From contig DHQB01000023.1 in the NCBI GenBank assembly GCA_002410065.1, forward strand, positions 186,790 through 250,789: a stretch of DNA of 64,000 nt, in the 5' to 3' direction. The stretch comes from Bacteroidales bacterium UBA5349 (GTDB taxonomy: Bacteria > Bacteroidota > Bacteroidia > Bacteroidales > Tenuifilaceae). This document shows positions 17,248 through 25,703 of the stretch, piece after piece (position 1 is the stretch's first letter; each line of letters begins with the position of its first letter). A program made the translations under genes and the position numbers. The notes below the pieces were generated by a model that saw only the letters and a program-made list of their open reading frames with translations, ran no database searches and was not told the DNA's origin.

Positions 17248-18006
17248 TTAACCTTTTAAATCGCCAAGCGGGTAGAATGGGAACATGTTCTCAACCATCC
17301 ACTCATTTGATTTTACGGGATTAAGCTTCCATCCAGAGTTGCAGGTAGAAACTACCTCAACAAATTGAGTACCCTTTTTCTCACCAACATTCTGGAAAGC
17401 TTTTAGTATAGCTTTTTTGCATTTGCGTACAGCTGCAGGAGTGTGAACTGCCTGGCGAGTAACAAATTCTGTACCGGGCAATTGTGCAATAAGTTCGGTG
17501 ATTTTTAGTGGATGCCCGTTAAGTTTCACATCCCGTCCGTAGGGTGATGTGGCAGTTTTCATACCCACAAGGGTTGTTGGTGCCATTTGACCACCGGTCA
17601 TTCCATAAATAGCATTATTTATAAAAATAACCACAATGTTCTCACCACGGTTGCAGGCATGAATTATTTCGGCTGCACCAATTGATGCTAAGTCACCATC
17701 TCCCTGATAGGTAAAAACATACTTCTCGGGCATTAACCTCGATATTGCAGTAGCAACAGCTGGAGCTCTACCGTGAGCAGCCTCTTGCCAGTCAACGCTA
17801 ATGTAGTTGTATGCAAGTACTGCGCATCCAACAGGCGATACAGCAATAGTTTTCTCTTGTATCCCCATCTCTTCAATAACCTCGGCAACTAGTTTATGAA
17901 CTACTCCGTGACTACAGCCAGGGCAGTAGTGGGTAACTTTGTCAGTTAAAAGCGATGGTTTTTTGTATACCAGATTTTCTGGCTTAATGATATCTTTTAC
18001 TTCCAT
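17248..18006 (-). CDS. vorA: 2-oxoacid:ferredoxin oxidoreductase, beta (TPP-binding) subunit (VorA-like)
   Basis: A 252-residue thiamine-diphosphate-binding subunit. It shows HYCPGCSHG near the N-terminus (cysteines for an iron-sulfur cluster region), SPVGCAV, the TPP/Mg motif GDGDLASIG followed about 26 residues later by NNAIYGMTGGQ, and EAAHGRAPAVATAI. It starts 2 bases after the alpha subunit stop, so translation is probably coupled. It combines with the alpha, gamma and ferredoxin-like subunits encoded on either side. Confidence 0.93.
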   Translation of the reverse strand: MEVKDIIKPENLVYKKPSLLTDKVTHYCPGCSHGVVHKLVAEVIEEMGIQEKTIAVSPVGCAVLAYNYISVDWQEAAHGRAPAVATAISRLMPEKYVFTYQGDGDLASIGAAEIIHACNRGENIVVIFINNAIYGMTGGQMAPTTLVGMKTATSPYGRDVKLNGHPLKITELIAQLPGTEFVTRQAVHTPAAVRKCKKAILKAFQNVGEKKGTQFVEVVSTCNSGWKLNPVKSNEWMVENMFPFYPLGDLKG

Positions 18007-18008
18007 GA

Positions 18009-19097
18009 TTACTTCACATTAATAATTTTCTCTTCAATTGCGGTAACAACCTCGTTTGGAGTAGGAATCATTCCGCCAAGGCGGCCATAGTGCTCAACGG
18101 GAACTTTTCCGTTAACTGCTAGGCGAACGTCTTCAACCATTTGGCCTGCGCTCATTTCTACAGCAAGAAATCCCTTAACACGATCAGCAAGTTCTCTGAT
18201 AATTTCAGTTGGGTAGGGGAATAGGGTTATTGGGCGAAGTAGTCCAACTTTAAGACCTTTTGCACGGCAAAGTTGAATTGCTTTTTGGCTAATCCTGCTC
18301 GATGAACCATACGCAACGATAATATATTCTGCATCTTCGCAATCAATCATCTCGTAACGAACCTCTTTCTCCCTAATGATGTTGTATTTATCAATCAGCT
18401 TGTGGTTAAACTTCTCCTGACGGCTACTATCTAGCTCAAGTGAAGTAATAATGTTGTAATCTCTATCTGCCGTTTTACCTGTGGTTGCCCATGTTCCATT
18501 GTTTTTTCTAATTTCTGCTTCGGTCCATCTAGGCTTAACATCGCTTAGTTTTACCTTCTCCATCATCTGTCCGATAACACCATCGGAGAGGATCATAACT
18601 GGATTGCGATATTTGAATGCTAAGTCGAAACCTAACCCAACAAAATCATTCATTTCCTGAACTGATGCAGGAGCAAGAACAATTAGGTGATAGTCACCGT
18701 GTCCGCCACCTTTAACAGCCTGAAAATAGTCGCTCTGAGCAGGTTGGATAGTTCCTAGTCCGGGTCCTCCTCTAACTACGTTTACAATTAAACATGGAAG
18801 TTCAGCACCAGCAATATAGGTTATACCTTCTTGTTTGAGGCTAATCCCTGGGCTCGAAGATGATGTCATAACCTTTTTTCCGCAACCAGCACCGCCGTAG
18901 ACCATGTTGATTGCAGCAATTTCACTTTCAGCTTGTAACACAACCATGCCTGTTTCTTCCCATGGTTTGCGGTCCATTAGCGTTTCCATAATTTCTGACT
19001 GAGGGGTAATAGGGTAACCAAAATACCCATCGCAACCGCAGCGGATAGCGGCTTCGGCAATAACCTCATTCCCCTTCATTAGTCTGTAATCTGCCAT
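18009..19097 (-). CDS. vorB: 2-oxoacid:ferredoxin oxidoreductase, alpha subunit (VorB-like)
   Basis: A 362-residue alpha subunit opening with LMKGNEVIAEAAIRCGCDGYFGYPITPQSEI, the pattern found in VorB-type (3-methyl-2-oxobutanoate) enzymes. Other family blocks are TSSSSPGISLKQEGITYIAGAELP and a C-terminal transketolase-like domain (AEYIIVAYGSSSRISQKAI). The gene lies between the small ferredoxin subunit and the beta subunit. The order delta-alpha-beta-gamma is common in anaerobic Bacteroidota. The role is binding and decarboxylation of the 2-oxoacid at the interface with the beta subunit. Confidence 0.92.
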   Translation of the reverse strand: MADYRLMKGNEVIAEAAIRCGCDGYFGYPITPQSEIMETLMDRKPWEETGMVVLQAESEIAAINMVYGGAGCGKKVMTSSSSPGISLKQEGITYIAGAELPCLIVNVVRGGPGLGTIQPAQSDYFQAVKGGGHGDYHLIVLAPASVQEMNDFVGLGFDLAFKYRNPVMILSDGVIGQMMEKVKLSDVKPRWTEAEIRKNNGTWATTGKTADRDYNIITSLELDSSRQEKFNHKLIDKYNIIREKEVRYEMIDCEDAEYIIVAYGSSSRISQKAIQLCRAKGLKVGLLRPITLFPYPTEIIRELADRVKGFLAVEMSAGQMVEDVRLAVNGKVPVEHYGRLGGMIPTPNEVVTAIEEKIINVK

Positions 19098-19134
19098 TTT
19101 ATTAATATTTTAAAATGTGAATAACCTTTGTGGG

Positions 19135-19371
19135 TTAGGCGGTTGCCTCAACCTTTACCTTGTAAACTTCAATTACGCCATCGGGGCACACAAGCCCACA
19201 GTTTGCACAGCCAATACAAGCCTCAGGGTTTGCCATATAGGCATAGTTATACCCTTTGCCATTTACTTCATGGGCTAGCGCTAGCACGTTAGTAGGACAT
19301 GCAACAACACAAAGGTTGCAACCTTTGCATTTTTCCACATCAACTACCACTGCTCCTCTAATTTTTGCCAT
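19135..19371 (-). CDS. vorD: 2-oxoacid:ferredoxin oxidoreductase, delta (2x[4Fe-4S]) subunit
   Basis: A 78-residue ferredoxin-like protein with two CxxCxxCxxxC(P) motifs, CKGCNLCVVACP and CIGCANCGLVCP, each able to bind a [4Fe-4S] cluster. It would carry electrons from the TPP-bound intermediate to the soluble acceptor. It is the first oxidoreductase gene after the aminotransferase (40-base gap) and precedes the alpha subunit by 37 bases. Confidence 0.92.
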   Translation of the reverse strand: MAKIRGAVVVDVEKCKGCNLCVVACPTNVLALAHEVNGKGYNYAYMANPEACIGCANCGLVCPDGVIEVYKVKVEATA

Positions 19372-19411
19372 ATAAATGATATGTTTTAGTAGTGATTATT
19401 AATAGTATTTA

Positions 19412-20728
19412 TTAGTAAGGATGATTCTCGTGAAAACATTTTAGTCTATACTCCAAATCTTTAAATTGATCTGGATGTGTTTGCGATACGCATGCACGTA
19501 ATCCTTCGATACGCTCGCTACCAGTTATTGCCAGAGATATAGCACTAATACCATAGTAGAGCAATTCTTCAATTAGTTCTCCGCCGGTAAACCCAGGATA
19601 GGATATTGTAAAGTAAAAACCATCGGCCAATGGCTTGTCCTCGTCCATATCGTAAACAATTTTAAAACCATACTTGGTGAATAGGCCTTTCATAACTTTT
19701 GCTCTTTCGCCATAAGTTCTAACCACATCAACAAAGTCAAGCTTACCCTCGTTGGCTGCTTTCAGCATAGCGGCAAGACCATATTGAGCAGAGTGTGATG
19801 TACCCGATGACAAGGCATAAACTGCTCCGTATATAATGGAGTGGCCAAATCCTTCAGATGCGAAATATCGTTTTAGGTCGGGGAACTTTCTGTCATACAG
19901 TTTATTGCTAATTACGAGTGACCCGATTCTTTGTCCAGCATAGCTGAATGCTTTTGAGCTCGATATTAGCAGAATCCAGTTATCTGTATAGTTTGCTACC
20001 GATGCTTGATATGGTGGAACACCTGGTTTTGATAGGTCTTTTCTGAAATCCATTGCAAAGTAGGCTAAGTCCTCAATAACTATAGTGTCGTATTGGGTTG
20101 CCAATTCGCCAATGGTTTGTAATTCCTTTTCAGTAAAGCAAATCCATGAAGGATTGTTTGGGTTAGAGTAAATAATGGTGCTGATGTTGCCTTTCTTTAG
20201 ATAGCTTTCCACCTTCTCTTTTAGTTTAGATCCTCTGAAATTGTATACATCAAATGACTCTAATTTCATACCAAGCACCTTGAGTTGTTGTTTTTGAACC
20301 GGGAAACCTGGGTCAATAAAGAGGACTGTATCCTTTTGAGTATGGCATCGGTTGGCAACTAGGAAAGAGGCCATTCCGCCTTGCATTGACCCCACTGTTG
20401 GAATGCAGCATTTTTTGTCAACATCAATATTCATGAAGTTCTTAACGAACTTTGAAATTTCTGTTTTAAGCTCTGGCAATCCATCGATAATTGGATAAAT
20501 CTGCGCGACTCCTTTTTTTAATGCTTCAATCTCAGCGTTTACACCAAATTCAGATGGCTTAAGGCCTGGAACACCCATTTCCATCCTAATGAATTTTTGC
20601 CCCGAGGCATTCTCAATTTCGCTAACAAGCTTAACAATTTCCCTAATGGTTGCTTTACCAACATTCTCTAATCCTGACTCAGCAATTTTAGCTTTTACAA
20701 TGCTGTTTGAAATGGGAGTGTCTCTCAT
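19412..20728 (-). CDS. PLP-dependent aminotransferase, fold type I (class I/II)
   Basis: A 438-residue aminotransferase. Visible are the NPNNPS block (189-194), D220 with Tyr223 for PLP ring binding, and the Schiff-base lysine K259 in SSSKAFSYAGQRIG, with R267 for phosphate. It is longer at the N-terminus than usual class I enzymes. It heads the reverse-strand vor operon, 40 bases before vorD. Making 2-oxoacids from branched-chain or aromatic amino acids for the oxidoreductase is the natural reading of that context; the exact substrate is not shown by sequence. A hairpin at 20936-20972 separates it from the flavodoxin gene upstream. Confidence 0.88.
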   Translation of the reverse strand: MRDTPISNSIVKAKIAESGLENVGKATIREIVKLVSEIENASGQKFIRMEMGVPGLKPSEFGVNAEIEALKKGVAQIYPIIDGLPELKTEISKFVKNFMNIDVDKKCCIPTVGSMQGGMASFLVANRCHTQKDTVLFIDPGFPVQKQQLKVLGMKLESFDVYNFRGSKLKEKVESYLKKGNISTIIYSNPNNPSWICFTEKELQTIGELATQYDTIVIEDLAYFAMDFRKDLSKPGVPPYQASVANYTDNWILLISSSKAFSYAGQRIGSLVISNKLYDRKFPDLKRYFASEGFGHSIIYGAVYALSSGTSHSAQYGLAAMLKAANEGKLDFVDVVRTYGERAKVMKGLFTKYGFKIVYDMDEDKPLADGFYFTISYPGFTGGELIEELLYYGISAISLAITGSERIEGLRACVSQTHPDQFKDLEYRLKCFHENHPY

Positions 20729-20935
20729 AATCTAGATATTTTTAATGCTATTCAACTGAAAACTACTGAAATGAACAACTAAGTTAACCTTATTATTCTA
20801 GAACACAATTTTAGGAAAGTTTTTTATAAATTAAAATTAATTTAGTGTATTTAATAACAGATTGTTATGTTATTTGTGAATTTAGAATAATTTTAAGCAG
20901 AAACGCCTAAATTCTGTTACAATTCAGCTGTTTTG

Positions 20936-20972
20936 TAAATTTAAAAAGCACCTATGGTTATATAGATGCTTT
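20936..20972 (-). terminator. Terminator of the flavodoxin operon (reverse strand)
   Basis: On the reverse strand AAAGCA-CTA pairs with TAG-TGCTTT (20945-20972, one mismatch), followed by a TTTTTAAATTT run to about 20936. It lies 31 bases after the flavodoxin stop codon, so the aminotransferase-vor genes need their own promoter in the 200 bases downstream. Confidence 0.6.
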
Positions 20973-21003
20973 ATTCTTGAAATCTCTTGTGATTTCAATT
21001 AAT

Positions 21004-21528
21004 CTATTGGAATAGGGTTTTAAGCCTTCCAACCCATTCTTTTATTCTTCTATCGGTCAATTCTGGTTCGAAGTCTTCATCAATAGGGAGTCCAATAAAC
21101 TCGTTTCCAACTATTGCTTCGGAGTCAGTAAATGTGTACTCGCAGGTAGGAACTCGGCCAACAACATTTGCTCCCTTTGCAAGGAGAATTTTACCAATAA
21201 AACCAATAGCATTAACAAACATTGCAGCATAAGTAACGTGATTGCCTAGACCAAAAAGTGCGAATGTTTTACCTTCGTAGTTAATGTTATCAAACTCAGG
21301 TCTAAAAAGATCCCAATCAGGTTTAGATCTTTCTGCATCCCAGGTTTCCTTACCAATGGTTGAGCATCCTAGAATAATATTTTCGTACTTGTCAAAATCA
21401 GCAGCCTTACTGTTCTTAATTGGAATTAAATCAGCCATATCTTCACCAATAGCTTTTCTAACCCTTTGGGCAACCTTTTCGGTTTTTCCGCCTGTTGGCC
21501 CATAAAAAATACCTACTTTCTTTTTCAT
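21004..21528 (-). CDS. fld: Flavodoxin
   Basis: A 174-residue long-chain flavodoxin. The FMN-phosphate loop GPTGGKTEKVA is at about 8-18, and GCSTIGKETWDAE and LFGLGNHVTYAAMFVNAIG are typical FMN-binding loops. An in-frame ATG 54 bases further upstream exists, but the MKKKVGIFYGPTGG start at 21528 aligns with the family. It is a small electron carrier replacing ferredoxin, here probably the acceptor for the 2-oxoacid oxidoreductase encoded just downstream. It is the last gene of the operon that begins with the acyl-CoA synthetase. Confidence 0.93.
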   Translation of the reverse strand: MKKKVGIFYGPTGGKTEKVAQRVRKAIGEDMADLIPIKNSKAADFDKYENIILGCSTIGKETWDAERSKPDWDLFRPEFDNINYEGKTFALFGLGNHVTYAAMFVNAIGFIGKILLAKGANVVGRVPTCEYTFTDSEAIVGNEFIGLPIDEDFEPELTDRRIKEWVGRLKTLFQ

Positions 21529-21645
21529 TAGTTGGGGGTTATTATATGTTTGTTTTTTTATCGTTTCTACAAATATACGCAATTAATTGTAGTTTTCAAA
21601 TACAGGTAATGCTTACTAATGCTACATTAAAACATTAAAAAGAGG

Positions 21646-21804
21646 CTACCTCAATGGGTCAAAACGATCTGTTATTGTTGAACTTACCTCATCATAAATC
21701 CACTCCCAGCGGTAAATAATTAGGATTAAAAGAATAATTACCGTTCCAGTTAGTATAAGCTCTGTAACGGTTAACTGTTTAATCCAATCCCTTATCTTTT
21801 TCAT
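21646..21804 (-). CDS. Small single-helix membrane protein (52 residues), unknown
   Basis: The reverse-strand frame from ATG at 21804 to TAG at 21646 codes for 52 residues. It has a basic N-terminus (MKKIRDWIKQLTV), one strongly hydrophobic helix (about 15-33, including TVIILLILIIY) and a charged C-terminal tail ending FDPLR. It sits 12 bases after the Mpv17-like membrane protein gene and 117 bases before flavodoxin, on the same strand, which supports a real gene in that operon. I recognise no family. It might be an accessory subunit of the neighbouring membrane protein. Confidence 0.6.
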   Translation of the reverse strand: MKKIRDWIKQLTVTELILTGTVIILLILIIYRWEWIYDEVSSTITDRFDPLR

Positions 21805-21816
21805 GATCCTAAGAAA

Positions 21817-22509
21817 TTATTTGGCGCTTTTTAATGAGCCAATTGCGAGTAATATACCAAGTGCAATTCCAAGTACAGCAGCAAAGAGCACCCTAAAATC
21901 AGCAGGGAGCAGAAATGTGATTGTATGCGCTGGTATCCAGAAAAAGGGAATGGTTTTCTTAAAAATAAAATCCCACTGAACCTTCCAGTTCATGCTAGCC
22001 ATTATATTGCCCATTTTAATAGGTTTTAATAAACCTGCAATAGTACCTCCATTGTTTGTAATGTGTATGTCGGTTATCTTGTGTAAAGTCATCATAACCG
22101 GCGCATAAATTAAATTTAGTGTAGCGCTAATGCAAAAAGCTACCAGTACCTTTGTAGCCGTTAAGTTGCCATTGAGAATAGCACCTGGGTTTTGCATGCC
22201 CATATACTCAAGAAAGGGGATTGTACCCTTGCTGAATATTATGAATGACATGTTTATTGTTAGGCCTAAAAATCCCCATACAATTGCTCTTGGAATTATT
22301 CCAAAACCCGGCTGGTTGTAGCTGCCAGTTCTAATTCTTAACCCAATGGTTTCACCAAAAGTTGCCAAAATGGCAAACTTTATGAAGCTGGTAATCATAC
22401 CGTGTGAAGCGTTAAACTCTTTGTAAAACGAATAAACATCGGATGAGACAAAGAACGGTGTAAGCAAAATGGCTACAACTGCTATTGTGATAAAGTCTTT
22501 TAATCGCAT
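21817..22509 (-). CDS. Conserved inner-membrane protein, Mpv17/PMP22-like
   Basis: A 230-residue protein with about five or six membrane helices. It has the motifs RTGSYNQPGFGIIPRAIVWG in the first third and VQWDFIFKKTIPFFWIPAHTITFLLP near the end, which resemble the closing W-P-xx-H/Q-x-I-x-F-xx-P block of the Mpv17/PMP22 family. Related proteins occur widely in anaerobic Bacteroidota. Its function is unknown; the eukaryotic relatives are channel-like. It lies 17 bases after the acyl-CoA synthetase gene and just before the 52-residue membrane protein, so a transport or energy-linked role in amino-acid fermentation is a reasonable guess. Confidence 0.7.
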   Translation of the reverse strand: MRLKDFITIAVVAILLTPFFVSSDVYSFYKEFNASHGMITSFIKFAILATFGETIGLRIRTGSYNQPGFGIIPRAIVWGFLGLTINMSFIIFSKGTIPFLEYMGMQNPGAILNGNLTATKVLVAFCISATLNLIYAPVMMTLHKITDIHITNNGGTIAGLLKPIKMGNIMASMNWKVQWDFIFKKTIPFFWIPAHTITFLLPADFRVLFAAVLGIALGILLAIGSLKSAK

Positions 22510-22526
22510 GATAAAAATTTTGGAGT

Positions 22527-24584
22527 CTATTTCTCAATTCTAATTCTGGCATCAACGGCAACAACCCTATCGCTTTTTCCTAGCAAGGGGTTTAGGTCCA
22601 TCTCAAAAATTTCAGGTGCAGCCAATACCAATGCAGATACTCGGCTAATCATTTCAGCAAATTGATCTTCGTTAACAGGCTCTTGACCTCTCACGCCCTG
22701 TAAAATTTTATAGCCTTTCAGATTTTGGATCATGTAATGTGCCTCCTGCTTTTGTATTGGAGCTAATCCTGCACTAATATCTTTTAAAACCTCTATAAAA
22801 ATTCCGCCTAAACCGCAAAGAACCATATGACCAAAATTATCTTCACGTTTGGCACCAATAAAAAGTTCAACACCGCTGAGCATAGGTTGTATAAGTATTG
22901 CGGTTGTATCCTTTATCTTAATCATTCTGTTGAATTCCTTGGCAACCGAATCTGCATCCTTAACATTAAGCACAACTCCACCCACATCAGATTTGTGAAC
23001 TGGCCCAACAACTTTCATTACAACTGGGAAACCCAAGTTTTTAGCAGCATTAATGGCATCCTGTTCTGTTTTAGCAACTGCTTCGCCAGCGCGTGAAATA
23101 CCTGCTGCATCTAATAATCGCTGTTGTTCATTTGGGGCAAGGTATCCATTTTGTGCATTATCAATTATTTGCCTAATAACCTTAGTGTCAACCTTTGGTT
23201 GCTCAACTTTTTCGGGTTGGGGACTTGGAGTGTGATAAACTTTTGCCAAAGCATTTCCAAAGGTTACCTCATCGGGAAAGTTTACTCGTCCCTTTGCAAG
23301 GAAATGCTCAATTTCATCCTTTACATTAATAATAGAGGGAAGTATGGGGTAGATAGGTTTTTTGCATTCGCGCATTTTCTGGTCGAGCACGTCGTACACA
23401 TCGTAAACAGGGAATAGGCCAGGGCTACCGAAAATAACAGCCATTGCATCCACATGGTCAAAATCCCTCTCGCAGGCATCAATAATGTGGCCAAGTTGCT
23501 CGGCTGTACCCGTTGCAAGGAAGTCAATTGGATTTGCCACTGACGAACCGGCAAAAAGCTTTTCCAATAATTTCTCGGCTTTTGGGCCTTTAATAGACGG
23601 TACTTCGAGTTTATTGTGTGATAAAGAGTCGGTGAGCATTACTGCGGGCCCACCCGCATGGGTAATAATAGCAATGCGATTGCCTTTGAGTTCGGGATGC
23701 ATAAAAATACCTGCAACGGTTGTAAGCTCTTCGCGACCATTACATCGAACAATTCCTGCTTTACGGAATAGCACATCAACTGCAACATCATTACTTGCTA
23801 ATGCTCCGGTATGCGAACTTGCTGCTCGGCTTCCTGCCTCAGATCCACCACTCTTTACTGCTGCAATTTTACACCCTTTTCTAATCAACGATGATGCATG
23901 CTTGAGCAGCATTTGGGGTTTGTTAACGCTTTCGATGTAAAGTAGTTTGATGTGCGAACTTGTTTTGGGGTCGAAGTTCTCGTCCATATCTTTAAGAATA
24001 TCTTCAACACCCATTTGAGCGCTGTTGCCAACGCTATAAACCGATGCGAATGTAAGACCCTTGGGCATGCCCGCCTCCATAATAAAAACGGCTGTTGCAC
24101 CTGATCCTGAAATAAAGTCAATACCCTTTGGATCCAACTTTGGGATAGGTGTTGTAAAAACGCCTGTATAGTTCGAATTCATTACTCCAACACAGTTAGG
24201 CCCAATTAGGCTTCCGTTTACTGAGTTAATGGTATCAACAATTTCTTTTTCAAGTTTGGCTCCTTCTTCACTTTCCTCATGAAATCCGGCAGAAAGGATA
24301 ATAAAGGCTTTTGTTTGCTTGTTATTTGCAAGAGTTCGAACAGTATCGGGGCAATATTTTGCGGCAATGGCAATTATGGCAAGATCAACTTGCGGTAAAT
24401 CATCCGCTTTTTTATGGCATTTTATTCCCTGAACAATTTCTGCTTTAGGGTTAACAACATATAATGCACCCTTGTAGTGATTATCGATTAGGTTTTTAAG
24501 CACTTTACCGCCTGGTTTTTGGATATCATCCGAGCCGCCTATAATAACTATACTTTGAGGGTTTGTTAACTCTTTGGTTATCAT
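22527..24584 (-). CDS. ADP-forming acyl-CoA synthetase, fused alpha-beta
   Basis: A 685-residue protein with a CoA-binding domain (about 1-130; VIIGGSDDIQKPGGKVLKN), a succinyl-CoA-synthetase-like flavodoxin domain with the phospho-histidine H258 in SSHTGALA, and a C-terminal ATP-grasp domain (about 460-685; GFPVVMKVVGPVHKSDVGGV, MDLNPLL). The enzyme converts acyl-CoA, ADP and phosphate to acid, CoA and ATP, so it conserves energy in fermentation. As first gene of an operon ending in flavodoxin, next to a VOR-type oxidoreductase, it most likely handles the branched-chain or aryl acyl-CoA that enzyme makes; acetyl-CoA is the alternative. Confidence 0.92.
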   Translation of the reverse strand: MITKELTNPQSIVIIGGSDDIQKPGGKVLKNLIDNHYKGALYVVNPKAEIVQGIKCHKKADDLPQVDLAIIAIAAKYCPDTVRTLANNKQTKAFIILSAGFHEESEEGAKLEKEIVDTINSVNGSLIGPNCVGVMNSNYTGVFTTPIPKLDPKGIDFISGSGATAVFIMEAGMPKGLTFASVYSVGNSAQMGVEDILKDMDENFDPKTSSHIKLLYIESVNKPQMLLKHASSLIRKGCKIAAVKSGGSEAGSRAASSHTGALASNDVAVDVLFRKAGIVRCNGREELTTVAGIFMHPELKGNRIAIITHAGGPAVMLTDSLSHNKLEVPSIKGPKAEKLLEKLFAGSSVANPIDFLATGTAEQLGHIIDACERDFDHVDAMAVIFGSPGLFPVYDVYDVLDQKMRECKKPIYPILPSIINVKDEIEHFLAKGRVNFPDEVTFGNALAKVYHTPSPQPEKVEQPKVDTKVIRQIIDNAQNGYLAPNEQQRLLDAAGISRAGEAVAKTEQDAINAAKNLGFPVVMKVVGPVHKSDVGGVVLNVKDADSVAKEFNRMIKIKDTTAILIQPMLSGVELFIGAKREDNFGHMVLCGLGGIFIEVLKDISAGLAPIQKQEAHYMIQNLKGYKILQGVRGQEPVNEDQFAEMISRVSALVLAAPEIFEMDLNPLLGKSDRVVAVDARIRIEK

Positions 24585-24632
24585 TGTTTTTGTTTTATTG
24601 AATTGTTATTACCCGATTTCAGGAGTTGCCGA

Positions 24633-24659
24633 CAAACTTACATAATCTTTTTTTCTCAA
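24633..24659 (-). promoter_or_regulatory. Candidate promoter of the acyl-CoA synthetase operon
   Basis: On the reverse strand a -7 box TAAGTTTG (24640-24633) is preceded by TTG (24659-24657) with a 16-base spacer. It lies about 49 bases before the ATG at 24584. Confidence 0.5.
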
Positions 24660-24884
24660 GGTAAATTTCTCAAGTGCTTTAAAACTTGTTTATGCTTTAA
24701 TCTTTAGCTAAAGATGAACGAAATACTTTGGGATTCTTAATTATGGATATAAGCATTTTTGCCAAATCAGCATTTCATTGATAAACTTGGGCTGCAGAAA
24801 GGGTCTAAGGTTGAGGGCATAGTAATTATGCAATATGATATCCTTATGTTCTCTTAGGATTAATCAAAGTATATAGTTTCTTAC

Positions 24885-24938
24885 CGACGATTTTACCCCT
24901 TTCGCCGATTTTTACTTTTCTCAGCGTTTTTCAACGCT
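24885..24938 (+). promoter_or_regulatory. Three spaced repeats and a palindrome, probable operator
   Basis: Related blocks CGACGATTTTAC (24885), CGCCGATTTTTAC (24903) and CAGCGTTTTTCAAC (24922) are spaced 18 and 19 bases apart. The last overlaps a perfect inverted repeat AGCGTT-tttc-AACGCT (24923-24938) ending directly at the -7 box. Spaced direct repeats upstream of a promoter are usual for LytTR-type regulators, and a LytTR gene is in this operon, so autoregulation is plausible. Confidence 0.5.
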
Positions 24939-24946
24939 TACCTTTG
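24939..24946 (+). promoter_or_regulatory. -7 box of the LiaF-LytST operon
   Basis: TACCTTTG fits TAnnTTTG exactly and lies 26 bases before the ATG at 24973. There is no clear -33 box, which suits a promoter that needs an activator. Confidence 0.55.
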
Positions 24947-24972
24947 GAGTATAAACCAAAAACAAAATAATT

Positions 24973-25701
24973 ATGGAACGCATGGAGATAGAAAAAAGTA
25001 AAAGAAATAACCCCAGAATACTGATTGGGCTTATTTTTTTAGTTATAGGTGGTTTCCTTTTTGCCGATAGGCTCAACATCATCCCCTTCAATTGGAATCA
25101 ATACATCTTTACTTGGCAAAGTTTACTTATAGCCATTGGCTTGCTTAGCATCGCTAAAAATGAATCGAGAGCAACGGGCCTTGTACTTATTGCAATTGGT
25201 GGATTCTTTTTAGCAGCTAAAATTTTCGGCTTTCACTATCCAATTCGCTTCTACTTTTGGCCTATTGTATTTGTTGGGGTTGGTCTAATCCTTATCTTAC
25301 AAAGGGGTGGTAATTCCCATAAAAGTCGATTTGGCGTTAATAAAGGGATAATTGATATGGACGTTATTGATGATGTGTCGATTTTTGGTGGGAGTGAGCA
25401 GAAAATTACATCAAAAAACTTTAAAGGGGGCAAAATATCGAACATATTTGGAGGTAGTTCTTTTGATATGATGGATGCCGATCTTTCTCCAGGGAGGAAT
25501 GTATTGGATATGTTCTGTCTCTTTGGAGGCTCTAAAATAATTGTGCCCGCAGATTGGAACGTAAAAATTGAGATAACCTCAATTTTTGGGGGTTACTCAG
25601 ATAAAAGGCGTATTGCCCAAAGAAGCGGAAGCGAAGTTGATAGGGAATTAGTTATCAAAGGAGTTGTTATCTTTGGAGGTGGAGAAATAAAAGGGTACTA
25701 A
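24973..25701 (+). CDS. LiaF-like membrane protein
   Basis: A 242-residue protein with four hydrophobic helices in the first 110 residues (two LiaI/DUF5668-type pairs: ILIGLIFLVIGGFLFADRL, LVLIAIGGFFLAA). A cell-wall-active-antibiotic-response (LiaF/VraT-like) beta domain follows, rich in repeated FGGS segments (DVSIFGGSEQKI, NIFGGSSFDMMDAD, VIFGGGEIKG). LiaF proteins control a partner kinase in the envelope-stress response. The gene ends 2 bases before the LytS-type kinase gene, so the three genes here form one sensing operon. Confidence 0.85.
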   Translation: MERMEIEKSKRNNPRILIGLIFLVIGGFLFADRLNIIPFNWNQYIFTWQSLLIAIGLLSIAKNESRATGLVLIAIGGFFLAAKIFGFHYPIRFYFWPIVFVGVGLILILQRGGNSHKSRFGVNKGIIDMDVIDDVSIFGGSEQKITSKNFKGGKISNIFGGSSFDMMDADLSPGRNVLDMFCLFGGSKIIVPADWNVKIEITSIFGGYSDKRRIAQRSGSEVDRELVIKGVVIFGGGEIKGY

Positions 25702-25703
25702 AA

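Larger units (their letters stand above)
24660..24972. other. Divergent intergenic region
   Basis: About 310 bases between the acyl-CoA synthetase promoter and the LiaF-like gene. No gene is evident in the left half. The right half holds three related repeats and a palindrome (24885-24938) and a -7 box (24939-24946), each given separately. Confidence 0.6.
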
